A stretch of 64,000 nt of DNA from Acidithiobacillus ferrianus (GTDB taxonomy: Bacteria; Pseudomonadota; Gammaproteobacteria; Acidithiobacillales; Acidithiobacillaceae). Both the position numbers and the translations under genes were made by a program. Every line of letters starts with the position of its first letter. The first letter of the stretch is position 1. The notes below the pieces were generated by a model, which ran no database searches, had not been told where the DNA came from, and saw only the letters and a program-made list of their open reading frames with translations. The stretch spans positions 1 to 64,000 of the forward strand of contig NZ_WNJL01000023.1 in the NCBI RefSeq assembly GCF_010378095.1. The letters are read 5' to 3'. Below are positions 1 to 9,142 of this stretch, piece after piece.

Positions 1-1
1 C

Positions 2-634
2 CTCCCCCACTTCCCCCCGGTTTTCCCCCCGCTCCACTTCCCCCCGCTCCTCGTCCTTTTCCCGATCAGGCCCGGTCCGATCCGGTTGATTTTCCGGTTT
101 TTCCCGATCAGGCTCCCTCTCCCTCTCCCTCACCCGCTTCGCTGCCCGCTCCGCTTCCATGTCTTCCCTCCGCTTTGCTTCCCGGTTGTGGAAGCCTTCA
201 CCAACCGCATACCCGCGGTCGGCCAGCATGCGCTTCTCCACATCCAGAAGCGCCGGGTGGTCCATCTCGGCCAGCATCCTGATCTGGTCAAATTTGGGAT
301 CCCCGCTGGATTCCCGCATGGTGGGACCTTTCAGGGATCCCGCCATGATCCGGTGCTGCGACATGGCCACCTGCAACCTGATCATCGATTCCGCCTGGAC
401 CCTGGCCTCAGCGCGGGCGTCGCGTTGTTCGCGTTCATCCCTGCTTCTCTGGTTGCGTTCCTGCTCTTCCCGCCGGGATCGCGCTGCCCGATCCTGCTCC
501 TGGCGACGTTGAACTTCACGTTGTTGTTCCTGTTGCCGCCGCGCCCGCTCCGCTTCCAACCGCTCCACAAATTGCCGCCGCGCCTGTTCCTCCCGGCGCG
601 CTCGCTCTTGCTGCTGTTCATTCAACAAATCCAT
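2..634 (-). CDS. Arg/Glu/Gln-rich coiled-coil protein, cut by the window edge
   Basis: The frame is open from an ATG at 634 to the window edge, about 211 codons without a stop, so the C-terminus is missing. An AAGGAG ribosome site lies 6 bases before the ATG. Roughly residues 8 to 75 are almost only Arg, Glu and Gln, as in a long coiled coil. A less charged stretch (about 80 to 150) follows, then another Arg/Glu/Asp/Pro-rich tail. It is the last visible gene of the leftward unit containing the 64-aa, 158-aa and TraD-like genes. No family is recognised; a structural or DNA-transfer accessory role is only a guess from position. Confidence 0.7.
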   Translation of the reverse strand, partial: MDLLNEQQQERARREEQARRQFVERLEAERARRQQEQQREVQRRQEQDRAARSRREEQERNQRSRDEREQRDARAEARVQAESMIRLQVAMSQHRIMAGSLKGPTMRESSGDPKFDQIRMLAEMDHPALLDVEKRMLADRGYAVGEGFHNREAKRREDMEAERAAKRVREREREPDREKPENQPDRTGPDREKDEERGEVERGENRGEVGE

Positions 635-681
635 GATGATCTCCTTTATCTACTATAAGGCAAACCCGATGTCTTGCACGG

Positions 682-698
682 GGGATGCAAAGCATCCC
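682..698. other. Short perfect hairpin between two element genes
   Basis: GGGATGC, three A, GCATCCC forms a 7-bp stem with a 3-base loop in the gap between the TraD-like gene and the coiled-coil gene. It has no T-run, so it is more likely an mRNA-processing or stability element than an intrinsic terminator. Confidence 0.4.
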
Positions 699-731
699 TC
701 CTGTTTGCCATGAGAGGTTTGCCCCCGGTCC

Positions 732-2522
732 CTAAGGCGCAACGGGGTGAGAGGGAGCGTCAGCGACCGCAACCCCGGCCGCGCCGACCGCCTGATCCGC
801 CAAGGCGGACGCCATTCGATCGACCTCCTCGTCGCTCAGGTTGGCGATCTGCTCGTCAGTCAACCCCGCCATGATCGCCATAACCCCCTCCTCCAACATC
901 GTTTCAACATCCATTTCCATGTTCATTTCCTCCTGTGGTGGTGGTGCGGCGTCCGGGCAAGTGGTGGCGGGGTCGTTCCTCCCTTTTCCCTCCCCCACAG
1001 TAGTGGCAGAAGGTTGGTCTGGCTTGCGGTCCGGATCGTACCTGGGTAGGGAACGCTGAGGGCAGTCCAGAAAATCCGGTTGATCCCCGTGCCTGGGCAG
1101 CCCGTCGAATTCGATCTTGACCCTGGCCACGCGGTGGCTCCCTCCCATCCTGAGGTACCCATGGAGATCCTCCAGCCCCATGATCTGGGAGGGCAAGATC
1201 AGACGCTCCGTGGTGATGGCTTCATTGGTGCTGCTGCTATTGCTGTTGCTGCTGCTGCTTCCCCCTCCTTGCCCGTTGGTGCTCGTGCTGTTACTGGCGC
1301 TCGCGCTGGCGGTCTTGCGGGTCAGCTTGATTTCCCCCAGTTCTTTGCTGACGTGATCGGCGGTGCTCGCGTCGCCGACCCGGAGGTACAAGCGGGTCTT
1401 GGGGATGCTCCAAAGCGAGGCGGCCAGGTGTTCCCCAAAAGCGTCCTGGAGTTGCCCATACGCTTGGATCCCCAGGATGGCCGTCAATCCAAACTTTCTC
1501 CCCTCGGCCAGAGCGGGGGGAAGACTGGGCAAGTTCTTGAGCGTCGGCAATTCATCCAGTGCCAGCCAGATCCGGCGATCCGGGTCCTGGCGAAGGCTCA
1601 TGGCGTGCCGGACCACCGTGTCCACCCACAAGGACACCAAGGGGCGCAAGGCATCCCTGGCGCGCGGGGGGACGGGGAGGAAAAGCCATGAATCACCCGG
1701 AGTTTCCAGCCACTTCCTGATGGAAAAGGCGCCTGCATCCTCCCTGTGGACGTTTGCAAGCAGTCCCAATGAGCGGAGGTAAACGCCCATTGATGCCCGC
1801 GTGCTCTGGAAGGTTTTCTCCGGCCCGATCATGCCTCCAAACCCCGCGTCCGCGACTAGTTGAGCCAGCGTCCCCAAGGGGGCGGACAAGCCCGTGCTGA
1901 CCAGTTCATCCAGATCTTGGCTTTCGGTCAGCAACGCTTCCAGGGTGGCTTGAGCGGCCACAGACCAAAACTCCCCCTCACCCTTTTGCGTTGGGATCAG
2001 GGACTTGGCAAATGCCGCATATTCAAAGGGTTCGGCGTCCATCCACGGATTCCAGCGCTCGCTTCGTTGATCCAGGGGGTTCAAAATGTGGTCAATGCCG
2101 GGACGGAAGAAAAGGCTGACCAGTTCCCCGCTGACATCGTAAATGACCGCCTTTTCCGTTCCCCGCGCGCGAATCGCACGCAATGCTTTCTTGATCTCGA
2201 CGCTTTTGCCGGTGCCGGGTGCTCCAACGATGAGGACGTGCTGCTGCTCGTCCCCTGTGTCCAATGGCACCCCGCCCAGGGTGATCTGGTTGGGCCGGGT
2301 TTTCCGGCGCAGCGTGTTCTTCACACTGGGAACAGTGGCATCAACCAATGAGGATCCCGCCATGTGCTGATCCTCGTTTTCTCTGCCCAGTTTGGCCGTG
2401 TGGGCGGCTTCCAAAACCGCCCTGGCATGATGGGACAAGTCATCCCATCGCTGTTTCTGGGGCTGAGTGCCGTTTTCCCCGGTGGCCGCTTGCATGAAGC
2501 TTTTCAATTTTTCCATGAACAT
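732..2522 (-). CDS. TraD/VirD4-family conjugative coupling ATPase (first of two)
   Basis: This 596-aa ATPase resembles type IV coupling proteins, which dock the relaxase-DNA complex onto a secretion channel. The Walker A motif GAPGTGKS is near residue 100, and a Walker B-like strand IWLALDELPTL near residue 325. The segment after residue 400 is a low-complexity Ser/Asn/Gly run, and the C-terminus is acidic. There is no obvious N-terminal membrane anchor; the neighbouring 158-aa and 64-aa membrane proteins could supply it. The start at 2522 follows GGAG by 8 bases and lies next to the upstream stop at 2525, which suggests tight coupling. A second, different TraD-like ATPase is at 3295-5343. 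Confidence 0.8.
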   Translation of the reverse strand: MFMEKLKSFMQAATGENGTQPQKQRWDDLSHHARAVLEAAHTAKLGRENEDQHMAGSSLVDATVPSVKNTLRRKTRPNQITLGGVPLDTGDEQQHVLIVGAPGTGKSVEIKKALRAIRARGTEKAVIYDVSGELVSLFFRPGIDHILNPLDQRSERWNPWMDAEPFEYAAFAKSLIPTQKGEGEFWSVAAQATLEALLTESQDLDELVSTGLSAPLGTLAQLVADAGFGGMIGPEKTFQSTRASMGVYLRSLGLLANVHREDAGAFSIRKWLETPGDSWLFLPVPPRARDALRPLVSLWVDTVVRHAMSLRQDPDRRIWLALDELPTLKNLPSLPPALAEGRKFGLTAILGIQAYGQLQDAFGEHLAASLWSIPKTRLYLRVGDASTADHVSKELGEIKLTRKTASASASNSTSTNGQGGGSSSSNSNSSSTNEAITTERLILPSQIMGLEDLHGYLRMGGSHRVARVKIEFDGLPRHGDQPDFLDCPQRSLPRYDPDRKPDQPSATTVGEGKGRNDPATTCPDAAPPPQEEMNMEMDVETMLEEGVMAIMAGLTDEQIANLSDEEVDRMASALADQAVGAAGVAVADAPSHPVAP

Positions 2523-2524
2523 GA

Positions 2525-3001
2525 CTATTTCTCCTCAACACGGCTCTGGGCATAGCCCCCAGCCTCCATCAACACCTTGCGGCCATTCCGCAAGTCCCAA
2601 TAAATTAACGAGAAAGCGGCGAACATGACCGCGCTGACTCCATACCCGATCCACCCTCCCCAAGGAAGCCCCTTTCCCCCGGTCGACGACATGAGGAAAT
2701 CCGGTAACATCATAAAAATGACCCAAGGGATGGGGTAAATGACACCCCAAGTGAGGAACGGACCCCAGAAATGCTCTGCCCAGATATTGGGATGCTGGAG
2801 CCGGGCATAGGTCCAGCAGGCGGCGGGCATTAACAATTCCGGCGCGCCGGCCATGAGTCCCAGAACGCCGATCACCCCAAAAACCGCGCCGATCTTCAAC
2901 ATGGTCCCCATCCTGGGCAAGTCGCCAATGATGGCAGACTGCACGTGAGAAAACGTCTGGTGGGCGTCGTGGGCTTCGTCAACTTCATCTAAAATTCCCA
3001 T
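2525..3001 (-). CDS. Small membrane protein of the transfer region
   Basis: This 158-aa protein has about three to four hydrophobic segments: around residues 35-60, 80-105 (with WGVIYPIPWVIFMM) and 120-140. It starts at MGILDEVDEAH, since an upstream extension would overlap the previous gene. It sits between a 64-aa single-span protein and the TraD-like ATPase and abuts the latter. Coupling proteins usually have their own N-terminal membrane domain, so a separate membrane partner is a reasonable inference, but no family is recognised. Confidence 0.65.
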   Translation of the reverse strand: MGILDEVDEAHDAHQTFSHVQSAIIGDLPRMGTMLKIGAVFGVIGVLGLMAGAPELLMPAACWTYARLQHPNIWAEHFWGPFLTWGVIYPIPWVIFMMLPDFLMSSTGGKGLPWGGWIGYGVSAVMFAAFSLIYWDLRNGRKVLMEAGGYAQSRVEEK

Positions 3002-3017
3002 TTTTTCTGTGCTCCTT

Positions 3018-3212
3018 TCAAGGGTTGACCACAAGCCAGCAGGCGGCGAAGAACACGATCGCCAAGACGATCAACAGCATGTTCTTCAGATCCCTCATGA
3101 TTTCATCCCCCAGACTTCCATCGGAGGGGGATGAACTTTGCAATGGGGTAAGTATGTCCTGCAGCAAGCGGGCCGCTTTCTGGCGCCGCGAGTTTTCTTC
3201 CTCATCATTCAT
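3018..3212 (-). CDS. 64-aa single-span membrane protein
   Basis: This short protein has a charged, soluble N-terminal part and one C-terminal transmembrane segment (LLIVLAIVFFAACWLVV), a tail-anchored layout. An excellent ribosome site, AAAGGAGG, lies 7 bases before the ATG. It is the first gene of a leftward unit (64 aa, 158 aa, TraD-like ATPase, coiled-coil protein) headed by one of the six repeated promoter-region motifs at 3261-3282. Function unknown. Confidence 0.6.
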   Translation of the reverse strand: MNDEEENSRRQKAARLLQDILTPLQSSSPSDGSLGDEIMRDLKNMLLIVLAIVFFAACWLVVNP

Positions 3213-3233
3213 GACGAACCTCCTTTTCAGTGC

Positions 3234-3282
3234 GGATCCGGAAAAGTCCGGCTCCTCTGTCTATGTGTGCCAAGCGGAAACA
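3234..3282 (-). promoter_or_regulatory. Element regulatory motif, copy A, with leader hairpin
   Basis: Read leftward, positions 3282-3261 carry TGTTTCCG-C-TTGGCACA followed by CATAG, 48 bases before the start at 3212. A hairpin lies between motif and ribosome site: CCGGCTCC (3248-3255) pairs with GGATCCGG (3234-3241) with one mismatch. The same layout occurs at five other sites in this element. Confidence 0.7.
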
Positions 3283-3294
3283 TTTTTTCTATTC

Positions 3295-5343
3295 CTATTC
3301 CGCCTCCTCTTCCTCGCGCTCCTGACAGGAGGCATCTAGAATGGTTTGCGATGGTCGTCCAACAACAGGTGGTGCCGCCGGCGACACTTCCTTCAGGATG
3401 TCAAAGGCCACGCCCGCCCCCGGCGCCACAAGTTGATCCAGCATCTGACTGATCAAATGATCCCCCACCAGGTCATCCACCACGGTTTCCCCCGCTTCCC
3501 CGGTCTGTTGTTGCTTGCCGTCAGGTTGCCGTTCGGTGGAGATGACCACACGTGGCTTCTTCCTCAATTCGTCTTCCTGTTTTTTTTCACCGGGGACGTG
3601 GGGTGTGGTGGGGATGTCGACGATGGGGGGAGTTGCCCCCCAGTCGGGCCGGGGATAACGCGGCAAGACCCATTGGGCTTCATGCTTTTTTTCCCGGCCT
3701 TGCCGGATCGTGGGGATGAGGGGGAAAGGCCAGTCCAGCAGCCCCACGTGGTCAGATCCGGCAACGGCCAGAATCGCACGCGGGCCCCTTCTGGTAACCT
3801 TTACTATTTGCCCAAACTGGGAGGGCATCACCACGTGCTCGCGCACCCGTTGGTAGCTTCCCCCCTGGCTGCTGCTTTGGGATCCCGTGGTGTACTGAGT
3901 ATTGAACCGTTCCAGATCCCTTTCCCCCACCAAATTTGCCGCCCATTTTTGGTCCTCGGGCTCCCCTATGCGTCCTATGATTTTTGTGGCGGTTTGCATG
4001 GACCAACTGCGGGCGGTCGTTTTTGAGTACCGCTCCTCGATTTGCCCGATTCCCTGGCAACCCAGAATCATGCGGACGCCTTTGCTTCTCAGGACTTCCA
4101 GGGCTTCTGTGATGGAAGGAATTTTCCCCATGCGGGGGACTTCGTCCAGAATGAGCCAGACGCGCCGGTCCTCTGGAGAGGCGTCCGGCAAGTCCTCCAG
4201 CTTCAGGACGATTTGTTCAACGAGCGAGGCGCACCATGCCTCTGACAAGGCTTTTGCCGACGGGCGGAAGCCCAAAATGGCAACTGGGGGAGTTTTCCCG
4301 TTCCCGTTGATCCACTTGTTGACGCTCCAGTGTCTACCCCCCGCTGAATCTTTCAGGTTGTCCGCTGCAACACCCAGATTGATCACCTGGGTCAGATGGG
4401 CTGCTACGTTTGCCAGAAAGGAAGCCGTCGTCCGGCTCTCCGCGCCCCCAGAAATCAAGGAGGTAGCCATGGGGTTTTCCCTGGAAATGATCTCCTTCAA
4501 GATGGGGAAATGGGCCAATGCTTCCGCGCACTTTTTGGCGAGATCGGCGAAACCCCAGTTTTCCCCCCGCTCCTTTTGGACCTCAGCGATGATGCCGACC
4601 AGCAGGGATCGGGATCCGTTGGTCCACATGGGGTTGTCTTCTTTCTCTGGGGAGGGGATCAGGGTGTTGGCCAAAGCCTCCGCATCCAACCTGGTGCGGA
4701 TGTCGTTGCCTAGAGACCACAGCGCGCTTCGGGTGTCCCACGGGGCGAGCAGGGCAAACTGCGTGTCCAGCTTCTGTTCAAAGTCCCCCTTGAAGCTGAA
4801 AATGACGGCCTTGTCCCCCCGATCAACAATTTGATGGATCATTGGCCAAAGAATCGTGGTCTTGCCCGCGCCAGACCCTCCCACAATGAGCAGGTGGCTG
4901 GTTTCCAACGCCTCCGTGGTCTGAATTTTGGGGTGGATGCGGATGGCTTCGTTTTCTCCTTTTGCTGGGGGGGAAGCATCCAGAATTGCCCGCGCCATCA
5001 CCTTTGGCCGCGCGGTGATCCGGGATCCCCGAACGTGGATCTCGGCTGGCACGTCTCCGGCCTTCCAGCCCAATGCTCCCCCCAACAGCGCGCCCGCCGC
5101 CGCGCCCCCGGCCAGGGGCAAATGGTAGGCGGGGGGAAAAAGTCCGGCTTGACGAATCGCTGCCCAGATCGTGGATGGTGTCAGAAAGCCGGTGCCATGG
5201 AGCAGCCCTACAGCTTCCCATCCCAGGCAGTAGCCCAACACACCTCCGGCCGCCACGCCAAAGACGAACATTTCCAAAAAACCAGATCCCCTGGCAAAGC
5301 GCGGATCGTTGGGGCCGGCGTAGTGCTCAGCGTCCATTTTCAT
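3295..5343 (-). CDS. TraD/VirD4-family conjugative coupling ATPase (second of two)
   Basis: This 682-aa ATPase has an N-terminal hydrophobic region with two likely membrane spans (about residues 20-45 and 70-95), then Walker A GGSGAGKTT near residue 155 and Walker B VWLILDEVPRM near residue 385. This is the classical layout of a membrane-anchored TraD/TrwB coupling protein. The C-terminal third is Pro/Lys/Glu-rich. The start at 5343 (ATG-AAA-ATG) overlaps the end of the preceding 62-aa gene, so translation is probably coupled; an upstream extension would run inside that gene. With the first TraD-like ATPase at 732-2522 the element encodes two candidate coupling proteins. Confidence 0.82.
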   Translation of the reverse strand: MKMDAEHYAGPNDPRFARGSGFLEMFVFGVAAGGVLGYCLGWEAVGLLHGTGFLTPSTIWAAIRQAGLFPPAYHLPLAGGAAAGALLGGALGWKAGDVPAEIHVRGSRITARPKVMARAILDASPPAKGENEAIRIHPKIQTTEALETSHLLIVGGSGAGKTTILWPMIHQIVDRGDKAVIFSFKGDFEQKLDTQFALLAPWDTRSALWSLGNDIRTRLDAEALANTLIPSPEKEDNPMWTNGSRSLLVGIIAEVQKERGENWGFADLAKKCAEALAHFPILKEIISRENPMATSLISGGAESRTTASFLANVAAHLTQVINLGVAADNLKDSAGGRHWSVNKWINGNGKTPPVAILGFRPSAKALSEAWCASLVEQIVLKLEDLPDASPEDRRVWLILDEVPRMGKIPSITEALEVLRSKGVRMILGCQGIGQIEERYSKTTARSWSMQTATKIIGRIGEPEDQKWAANLVGERDLERFNTQYTTGSQSSSQGGSYQRVREHVVMPSQFGQIVKVTRRGPRAILAVAGSDHVGLLDWPFPLIPTIRQGREKKHEAQWVLPRYPRPDWGATPPIVDIPTTPHVPGEKKQEDELRKKPRVVISTERQPDGKQQQTGEAGETVVDDLVGDHLISQMLDQLVAPGAGVAFDILKEVSPAAPPVVGRPSQTILDASCQEREEEEAE

Positions 5344-5515
5344 TTTCCTCGGGGTCCATCTCTGGGAGGGGGTCACGATCCAGGCTGCCATCGATCCACC
5401 CGATCAGTCCAAATTTCGGATGAAAATAGCCCCGACCGGGGGCAACGCCTGCCTCCAGCCAGCTTCTGTGGATCCTCCACATCGCACGTCTAATCCTGAT
5501 CTTCAGGTTTTTCAT
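5327..5515 (-). CDS. 62-aa basic protein before the second coupling ATPase
   Basis: The protein starts MKNLKIRIRR, is strongly basic at the N-terminus and acidic at the C-terminus (PEMDPEENENGR). An AAAGGAG site precedes the ATG by a short gap, and the C-terminal codons overlap the start of the coupling ATPase. It heads a two-gene unit behind motif copy B. No family is recognised; the overlap suggests a partner or translational enhancer of the ATPase. Confidence 0.55.
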   Translation of the reverse strand: MKNLKIRIRRAMWRIHRSWLEAGVAPGRGYFHPKFGLIGWIDGSLDRDPLPEMDPEENENGR

Positions 5516-5529
5516 TTTCCGTCTCCTTT

Positions 5530-5584
5530 GAGGCGGGGGGTGATGAGTGGAACCGCCCTCATATCTATGTGCCAATCGGAAACA
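5530..5584 (-). promoter_or_regulatory. Element regulatory motif, copy B, with leader hairpin
   Basis: Positions 5584-5565 read leftward carry TGTTTCCG-A-TTGGCACA-TAG, 50 bases before the start at 5515. A GC-rich hairpin (5553-5560 with 5530-5536) lies between motif and ribosome site. Confidence 0.7.
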
Positions 5585-5830
5585 ATCCCGGATGGGCGGC
5601 TTGGCAATGGGTTGAAAAGATGATCAATGAAGGATCACGGGGGATAAAGGTGATCGCGTTGGTGCCCGCCCGGACGGGCGCGGGATGGTGGCATGCTGCG
5701 GCGCTGGAGGGAGGCGGGAAACCTGAATTCCTGCGGGGAAGGCTGCGATTCATTGGCAAAGACGGGGCAGCCGGCGCCGCCGCGCCCTTCGACTCCGCGC
5801 TGATCTGGTTTGGGTTCGGCGATCAGAGTT
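5585..5830 (+). pseudogene. Relic resembling a phage-type DNA N6-adenine methyltransferase
   Basis: A rightward frame reads NNPGWAAWQWVEKMI, then VIALVPARTGAGWWHAA, then FLRGRLRF and APFDSALIWFG. These resemble the C-terminal half of phage N6-adenine methyltransferases (Dam-like, PF05869). The N-terminal catalytic half is absent and the tail runs into the 3' end of the oppositely oriented relaxase gene. No start with a ribosome site is seen. It is read as the stump of an older gene; the family call rests on resemblance only. Confidence 0.45.
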
Positions 5831-8800
5831 CCAGTTCCGGTGCGGGGGTGGCGGACGGCTCCACGGTTTCTTTTCCGCCTGTCTGATCCCCCTGGTCCAA
5901 GCCTGACCCGTCTGCGGTCAATTGCTGTTCCTGCACTTTTTCCTGCTGTTCAACAGCCTGAGCACCTTTTTCTTTACCGTTTTGCAGAATGGAGTCCAGG
6001 CGATCCAGGCGGCGATCGGTTTTCAGGTCGGCATTTTTCCGGGCAGTCTCAGCAAGGTTCTTGTCCGCAAAATCCTTTGAGCGTTTGATAAGCCCCTCTG
6101 CGTGATCGGTAATCACGGTCAGCCCGTGCCGCATGCGGGTAGTGCCCACGAGCAGCAAATTCCGTGAGGACCCGGCTGACGACTCACCCGTCATGATCGG
6201 CAAGTCAACGCTTTTGCCTTGAGAATCGTTGACCGTGCGGGCATAGCCGTAATCGAGGGCAAGCCTTTCACCAGCATCCAGAACTACGATCGCACCGTCC
6301 CGGTCTTTCTGAACCGTGATCTGACCGTTTTCTATCTTCTGAATCTTGCCCCCATCCCCGTTTTGAGCGCCGCGCGTCGTGTTATCACGAATCACGATCT
6401 GCTCGCCCACGGCAAGGCCCATGCCGGGTTTCTGGTCAAATACCTGCCACTTTTTGGGGTCGATTTTGCCCGCCTCGATGGTCTTTTTCTGACCATCGGG
6501 GGCTTTCAGGGTGAGAAGGTTATGCTGTCCATCGGTCTTCACCACTTCATAATCCACCACCCGCGCTTCGGCGCCTTTGCCCTCCCTAGTCCGCATAATC
6601 TGGCCGATTTCATACTGGTGAGCCTCTTTCATGTGCTTCTGTGACAAGTCGCTTTTTGTCAGTTGCGTGATCTGGATCTGGTCAGAGGGCAAAGCCCCGG
6701 CATTTTGCAACTTGTCACGAATACCCGCATTCACCATCCCCCGAACTTCATTGGTCGGACAAATGATCATGGTGCGGGCGCGGTCAATTTCGCTCCGGCC
6801 CATGTATTCATTGACTGTGGCTCCAGCGATGGCCGCCCTGCGGTCCTCCTTGGTGACTTTCGGGACCCCATCCTTGTCTTTGGCCCCGGTGCCCTGAATC
6901 TGTGGGGTCTCATGAATATACTTCTTCACCAGTTCCAGGGCTTTTTCCGTGTCCCGGTCAGCCCATGCCTGCCCCAACTTGAGCAAATCCATATCCGCCG
7001 CCTTGGCCTGACGTTGCACCTGAGTCAGCCGGGAAACGTGAATAACCCCCTTGTCTGTAAGGGTTTGGAGAGGATCGCCCGCCTCGACGGGCTTCATCTG
7101 GTCGGGGTCGCCGCTGAGCAAAAGGCGGTCCTGGGGTCCCATCTTGCGTAGGACTTGCTGCATGGTGCGGTCCCCAACCATGCCCGCCTCATCTAATATG
7201 TAGAGCCTGGGCTTCTGATCTTCCTTGGCTTTTTGCATCAGGAATGATGCTGTGGTCACGTTCTTGTCGGTGCCAGCATCTACGAGTTCCTGACGTGCGC
7301 CATGGCTTGGCGTGAGTCCAACGGTCTCATACCCCATGCTTTTTGCTGCATCCACCATGCTTTTCATGGCGGTGGTTTTGCCGGTACCAGCACCACCGAT
7401 CATCGCTGAAACCCTGTCAGCGCTGGTCAGTGTATCAATGACCGCCTGGCGCTGGTCGGTAGCAAATGAAAACCCTTGGCTCTTTTCAGCAGCTTGAACG
7501 GTTTTTCCTGCAGCTTCCTGACTCATCAGAGGGACAAGTTTGCCCCGGCCCTCTGCACAGAATCCTTGAATCCAACCCTCCCTGACAACGGTTTCAACTG
7601 TTGTCACCATCTCCGCGCGGATCATCACGCTGCGTGGATTACCATCTTTGCCGGGCTTTTCTACAACCTTGGTCTGCTCTCCAGCCCAGACGATGCGCCC
7701 ATGAGTGATCATAGCGGCTTCAATGTCAGGATAAGACACTTCCCCCATGCCTTGTTTGATCGCTTCAAGCGCCACCTGGCGCTTGTCAAAGAGCGAGTCT
7801 TTTTCAGAAAGATGGTCCAGCGCGGCGTCGATTGCCTGCCGCGCCTTGGCTTCGGTCAGTCCGTCTCCGGCGGCTGCGCCCCGTCGCATATCATGATCGC
7901 CTGATCGATCAGCTTGTGAGTGATTCTGCAAAATACCTGCACCTTGCCCCCCTTGACCTCCATCCAAACGGCTGCCGGACAGCGACTGCATGCCGTCCCC
8001 GGATCCAGGTTCAACTGGTTCAGGGTAAAGCTTTTCAGAGAAGTGGTGGGTGAAGAAATCTCCGGGTTGCTGCTCTGATCGTTCATTTTGCTGCTCCTTT
8101 TCGGGGTGAGTACCGCTGTTAAAACGCTCTGTGTTGAAATCTGTGGAATCTTTCATGGATTCCTGTCCAGATTTTGAAATTCCACTCAAATCGCGCTGCG
8201 GGTCATAAAGATTTTGAAAGTCAACGCCTTCCTCTCGCAAACGATCGCGCCATTGGTAGCGCAGTTCTATCTGTGACACGTCACGCAACTTATTCTGCCG
8301 GGTGTCCAGATTGGCTACATTCCTCTCAGCGGCGGTCGAAGTTTCGCGGGTAAGTCCCTTGTCCGCCAAGGCTTTTTCAATTTCTTTGCTGCGGTCTGAG
8401 AAAGCCAGAATCTGCTCGCGGCTGATCCCCACCACTTCAAATCCGTCTTTGGTTTTTTCGGTAGAAATGCCCATGCGCTCCAACCCGGCGGCTAGATGCG
8501 CCTTGGCCTTGAAGTCTGCTAAATGCTGTTCAACACTCAAAGCACCGAAGTCCAGATCCATGCCCCTCCAGCCATTTCCATCGTGGGTGGAGTTGATGAG
8601 GATGTTGTGAAAATGGGTGTCAGGATCAATTTTCAGAGATCCGTTTTCGTCCGGGGTGGGCCGGGCATCGTCGTGTTGGAAAGTGGCGATGATCGCTGTG
8701 CCAGTTTTTTCCGACATGACGCCACCCTTGCCATACCTGGCATTCACCACATGATCTTCAATGTGCTGCATACCAACAGCATTTGCTTCCCGGCAAATCT

Positions 8801-9122
8801 CCAGAAGTCGCTCCCTCATCTCAGGCGGCGCACTTTCAATCAGCACGCTGACGCTCTTCGGGACAGACCAGGTCAGATCCACCCCCATGCGGCGGTTGGT
8901 GGCGGCTTCCATACCTTCTGGGCCTTTCTCCAGAAGCGCCTTGAACACCTTGGCGTCGATGGAACCTGACAGGCCAAGCATCTCCGCACCCCGGCCTTGC
9001 CATTGGCTAGGCGCCTCTCCCCCTTTTTGGTAGTAGCCTTTCTCCCCTTGGCGTTCCTGATTCTTGGTGAGGTACCCTGCCACCCCCGCGCTGGATCCCT
9101 TCAGGGATTTGATGTTCAGCAT
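5823..9122 (-). CDS. MobF-family conjugative relaxase with RecD-like helicase domain
   Basis: This 1099-aa protein begins MLNIKSLKGSSAGVAGYL, typical of TrwC/TraA-type relaxases. Residues about 1-300 form the relaxase domain. Catalytic tyrosines are expected near the GYY at about residue 29; the metal-binding histidines are in QHDDAR and in DPDTHFHN. Walker A GGAGTGKTT (near residue 585) and LDEAGMVGD follow, matching the RecD-like 5'-3' helicase half. It nicks oriT, is transferred covalently attached to the strand and unwinds the DNA. The ATG at 9122 follows a GGAG site; a 53-codon upstream extension overlaps motif copy C and is not used. Length is normal for the family. Confidence 0.93.
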   Translation of the reverse strand: MLNIKSLKGSSAGVAGYLTKNQERQGEKGYYQKGGEAPSQWQGRGAEMLGLSGSIDAKVFKALLEKGPEGMEAATNRRMGVDLTWSVPKSVSVLIESAPPEMRERLLEICREANAVGMQHIEDHVVNARYGKGGVMSEKTGTAIIATFQHDDARPTPDENGSLKIDPDTHFHNILINSTHDGNGWRGMDLDFGALSVEQHLADFKAKAHLAAGLERMGISTEKTKDGFEVVGISREQILAFSDRSKEIEKALADKGLTRETSTAAERNVANLDTRQNKLRDVSQIELRYQWRDRLREEGVDFQNLYDPQRDLSGISKSGQESMKDSTDFNTERFNSGTHPEKEQQNERSEQQPGDFFTHHFSEKLYPEPVEPGSGDGMQSLSGSRLDGGQGGQGAGILQNHSQADRSGDHDMRRGAAAGDGLTEAKARQAIDAALDHLSEKDSLFDKRQVALEAIKQGMGEVSYPDIEAAMITHGRIVWAGEQTKVVEKPGKDGNPRSVMIRAEMVTTVETVVREGWIQGFCAEGRGKLVPLMSQEAAGKTVQAAEKSQGFSFATDQRQAVIDTLTSADRVSAMIGGAGTGKTTAMKSMVDAAKSMGYETVGLTPSHGARQELVDAGTDKNVTTASFLMQKAKEDQKPRLYILDEAGMVGDRTMQQVLRKMGPQDRLLLSGDPDQMKPVEAGDPLQTLTDKGVIHVSRLTQVQRQAKAADMDLLKLGQAWADRDTEKALELVKKYIHETPQIQGTGAKDKDGVPKVTKEDRRAAIAGATVNEYMGRSEIDRARTMIICPTNEVRGMVNAGIRDKLQNAGALPSDQIQITQLTKSDLSQKHMKEAHQYEIGQIMRTREGKGAEARVVDYEVVKTDGQHNLLTLKAPDGQKKTIEAGKIDPKKWQVFDQKPGMGLAVGEQIVIRDNTTRGAQNGDGGKIQKIENGQITVQKDRDGAIVVLDAGERLALDYGYARTVNDSQGKSVDLPIMTGESSAGSSRNLLLVGTTRMRHGLTVITDHAEGLIKRSKDFADKNLAETARKNADLKTDRRLDRLDSILQNGKEKGAQAVEQQEKVQEQQLTADGSGLDQGDQTGGKETVEPSATPAPELEL

Positions 9123-9142
9123 GTCTGCTCCTGTGTGGGCTT

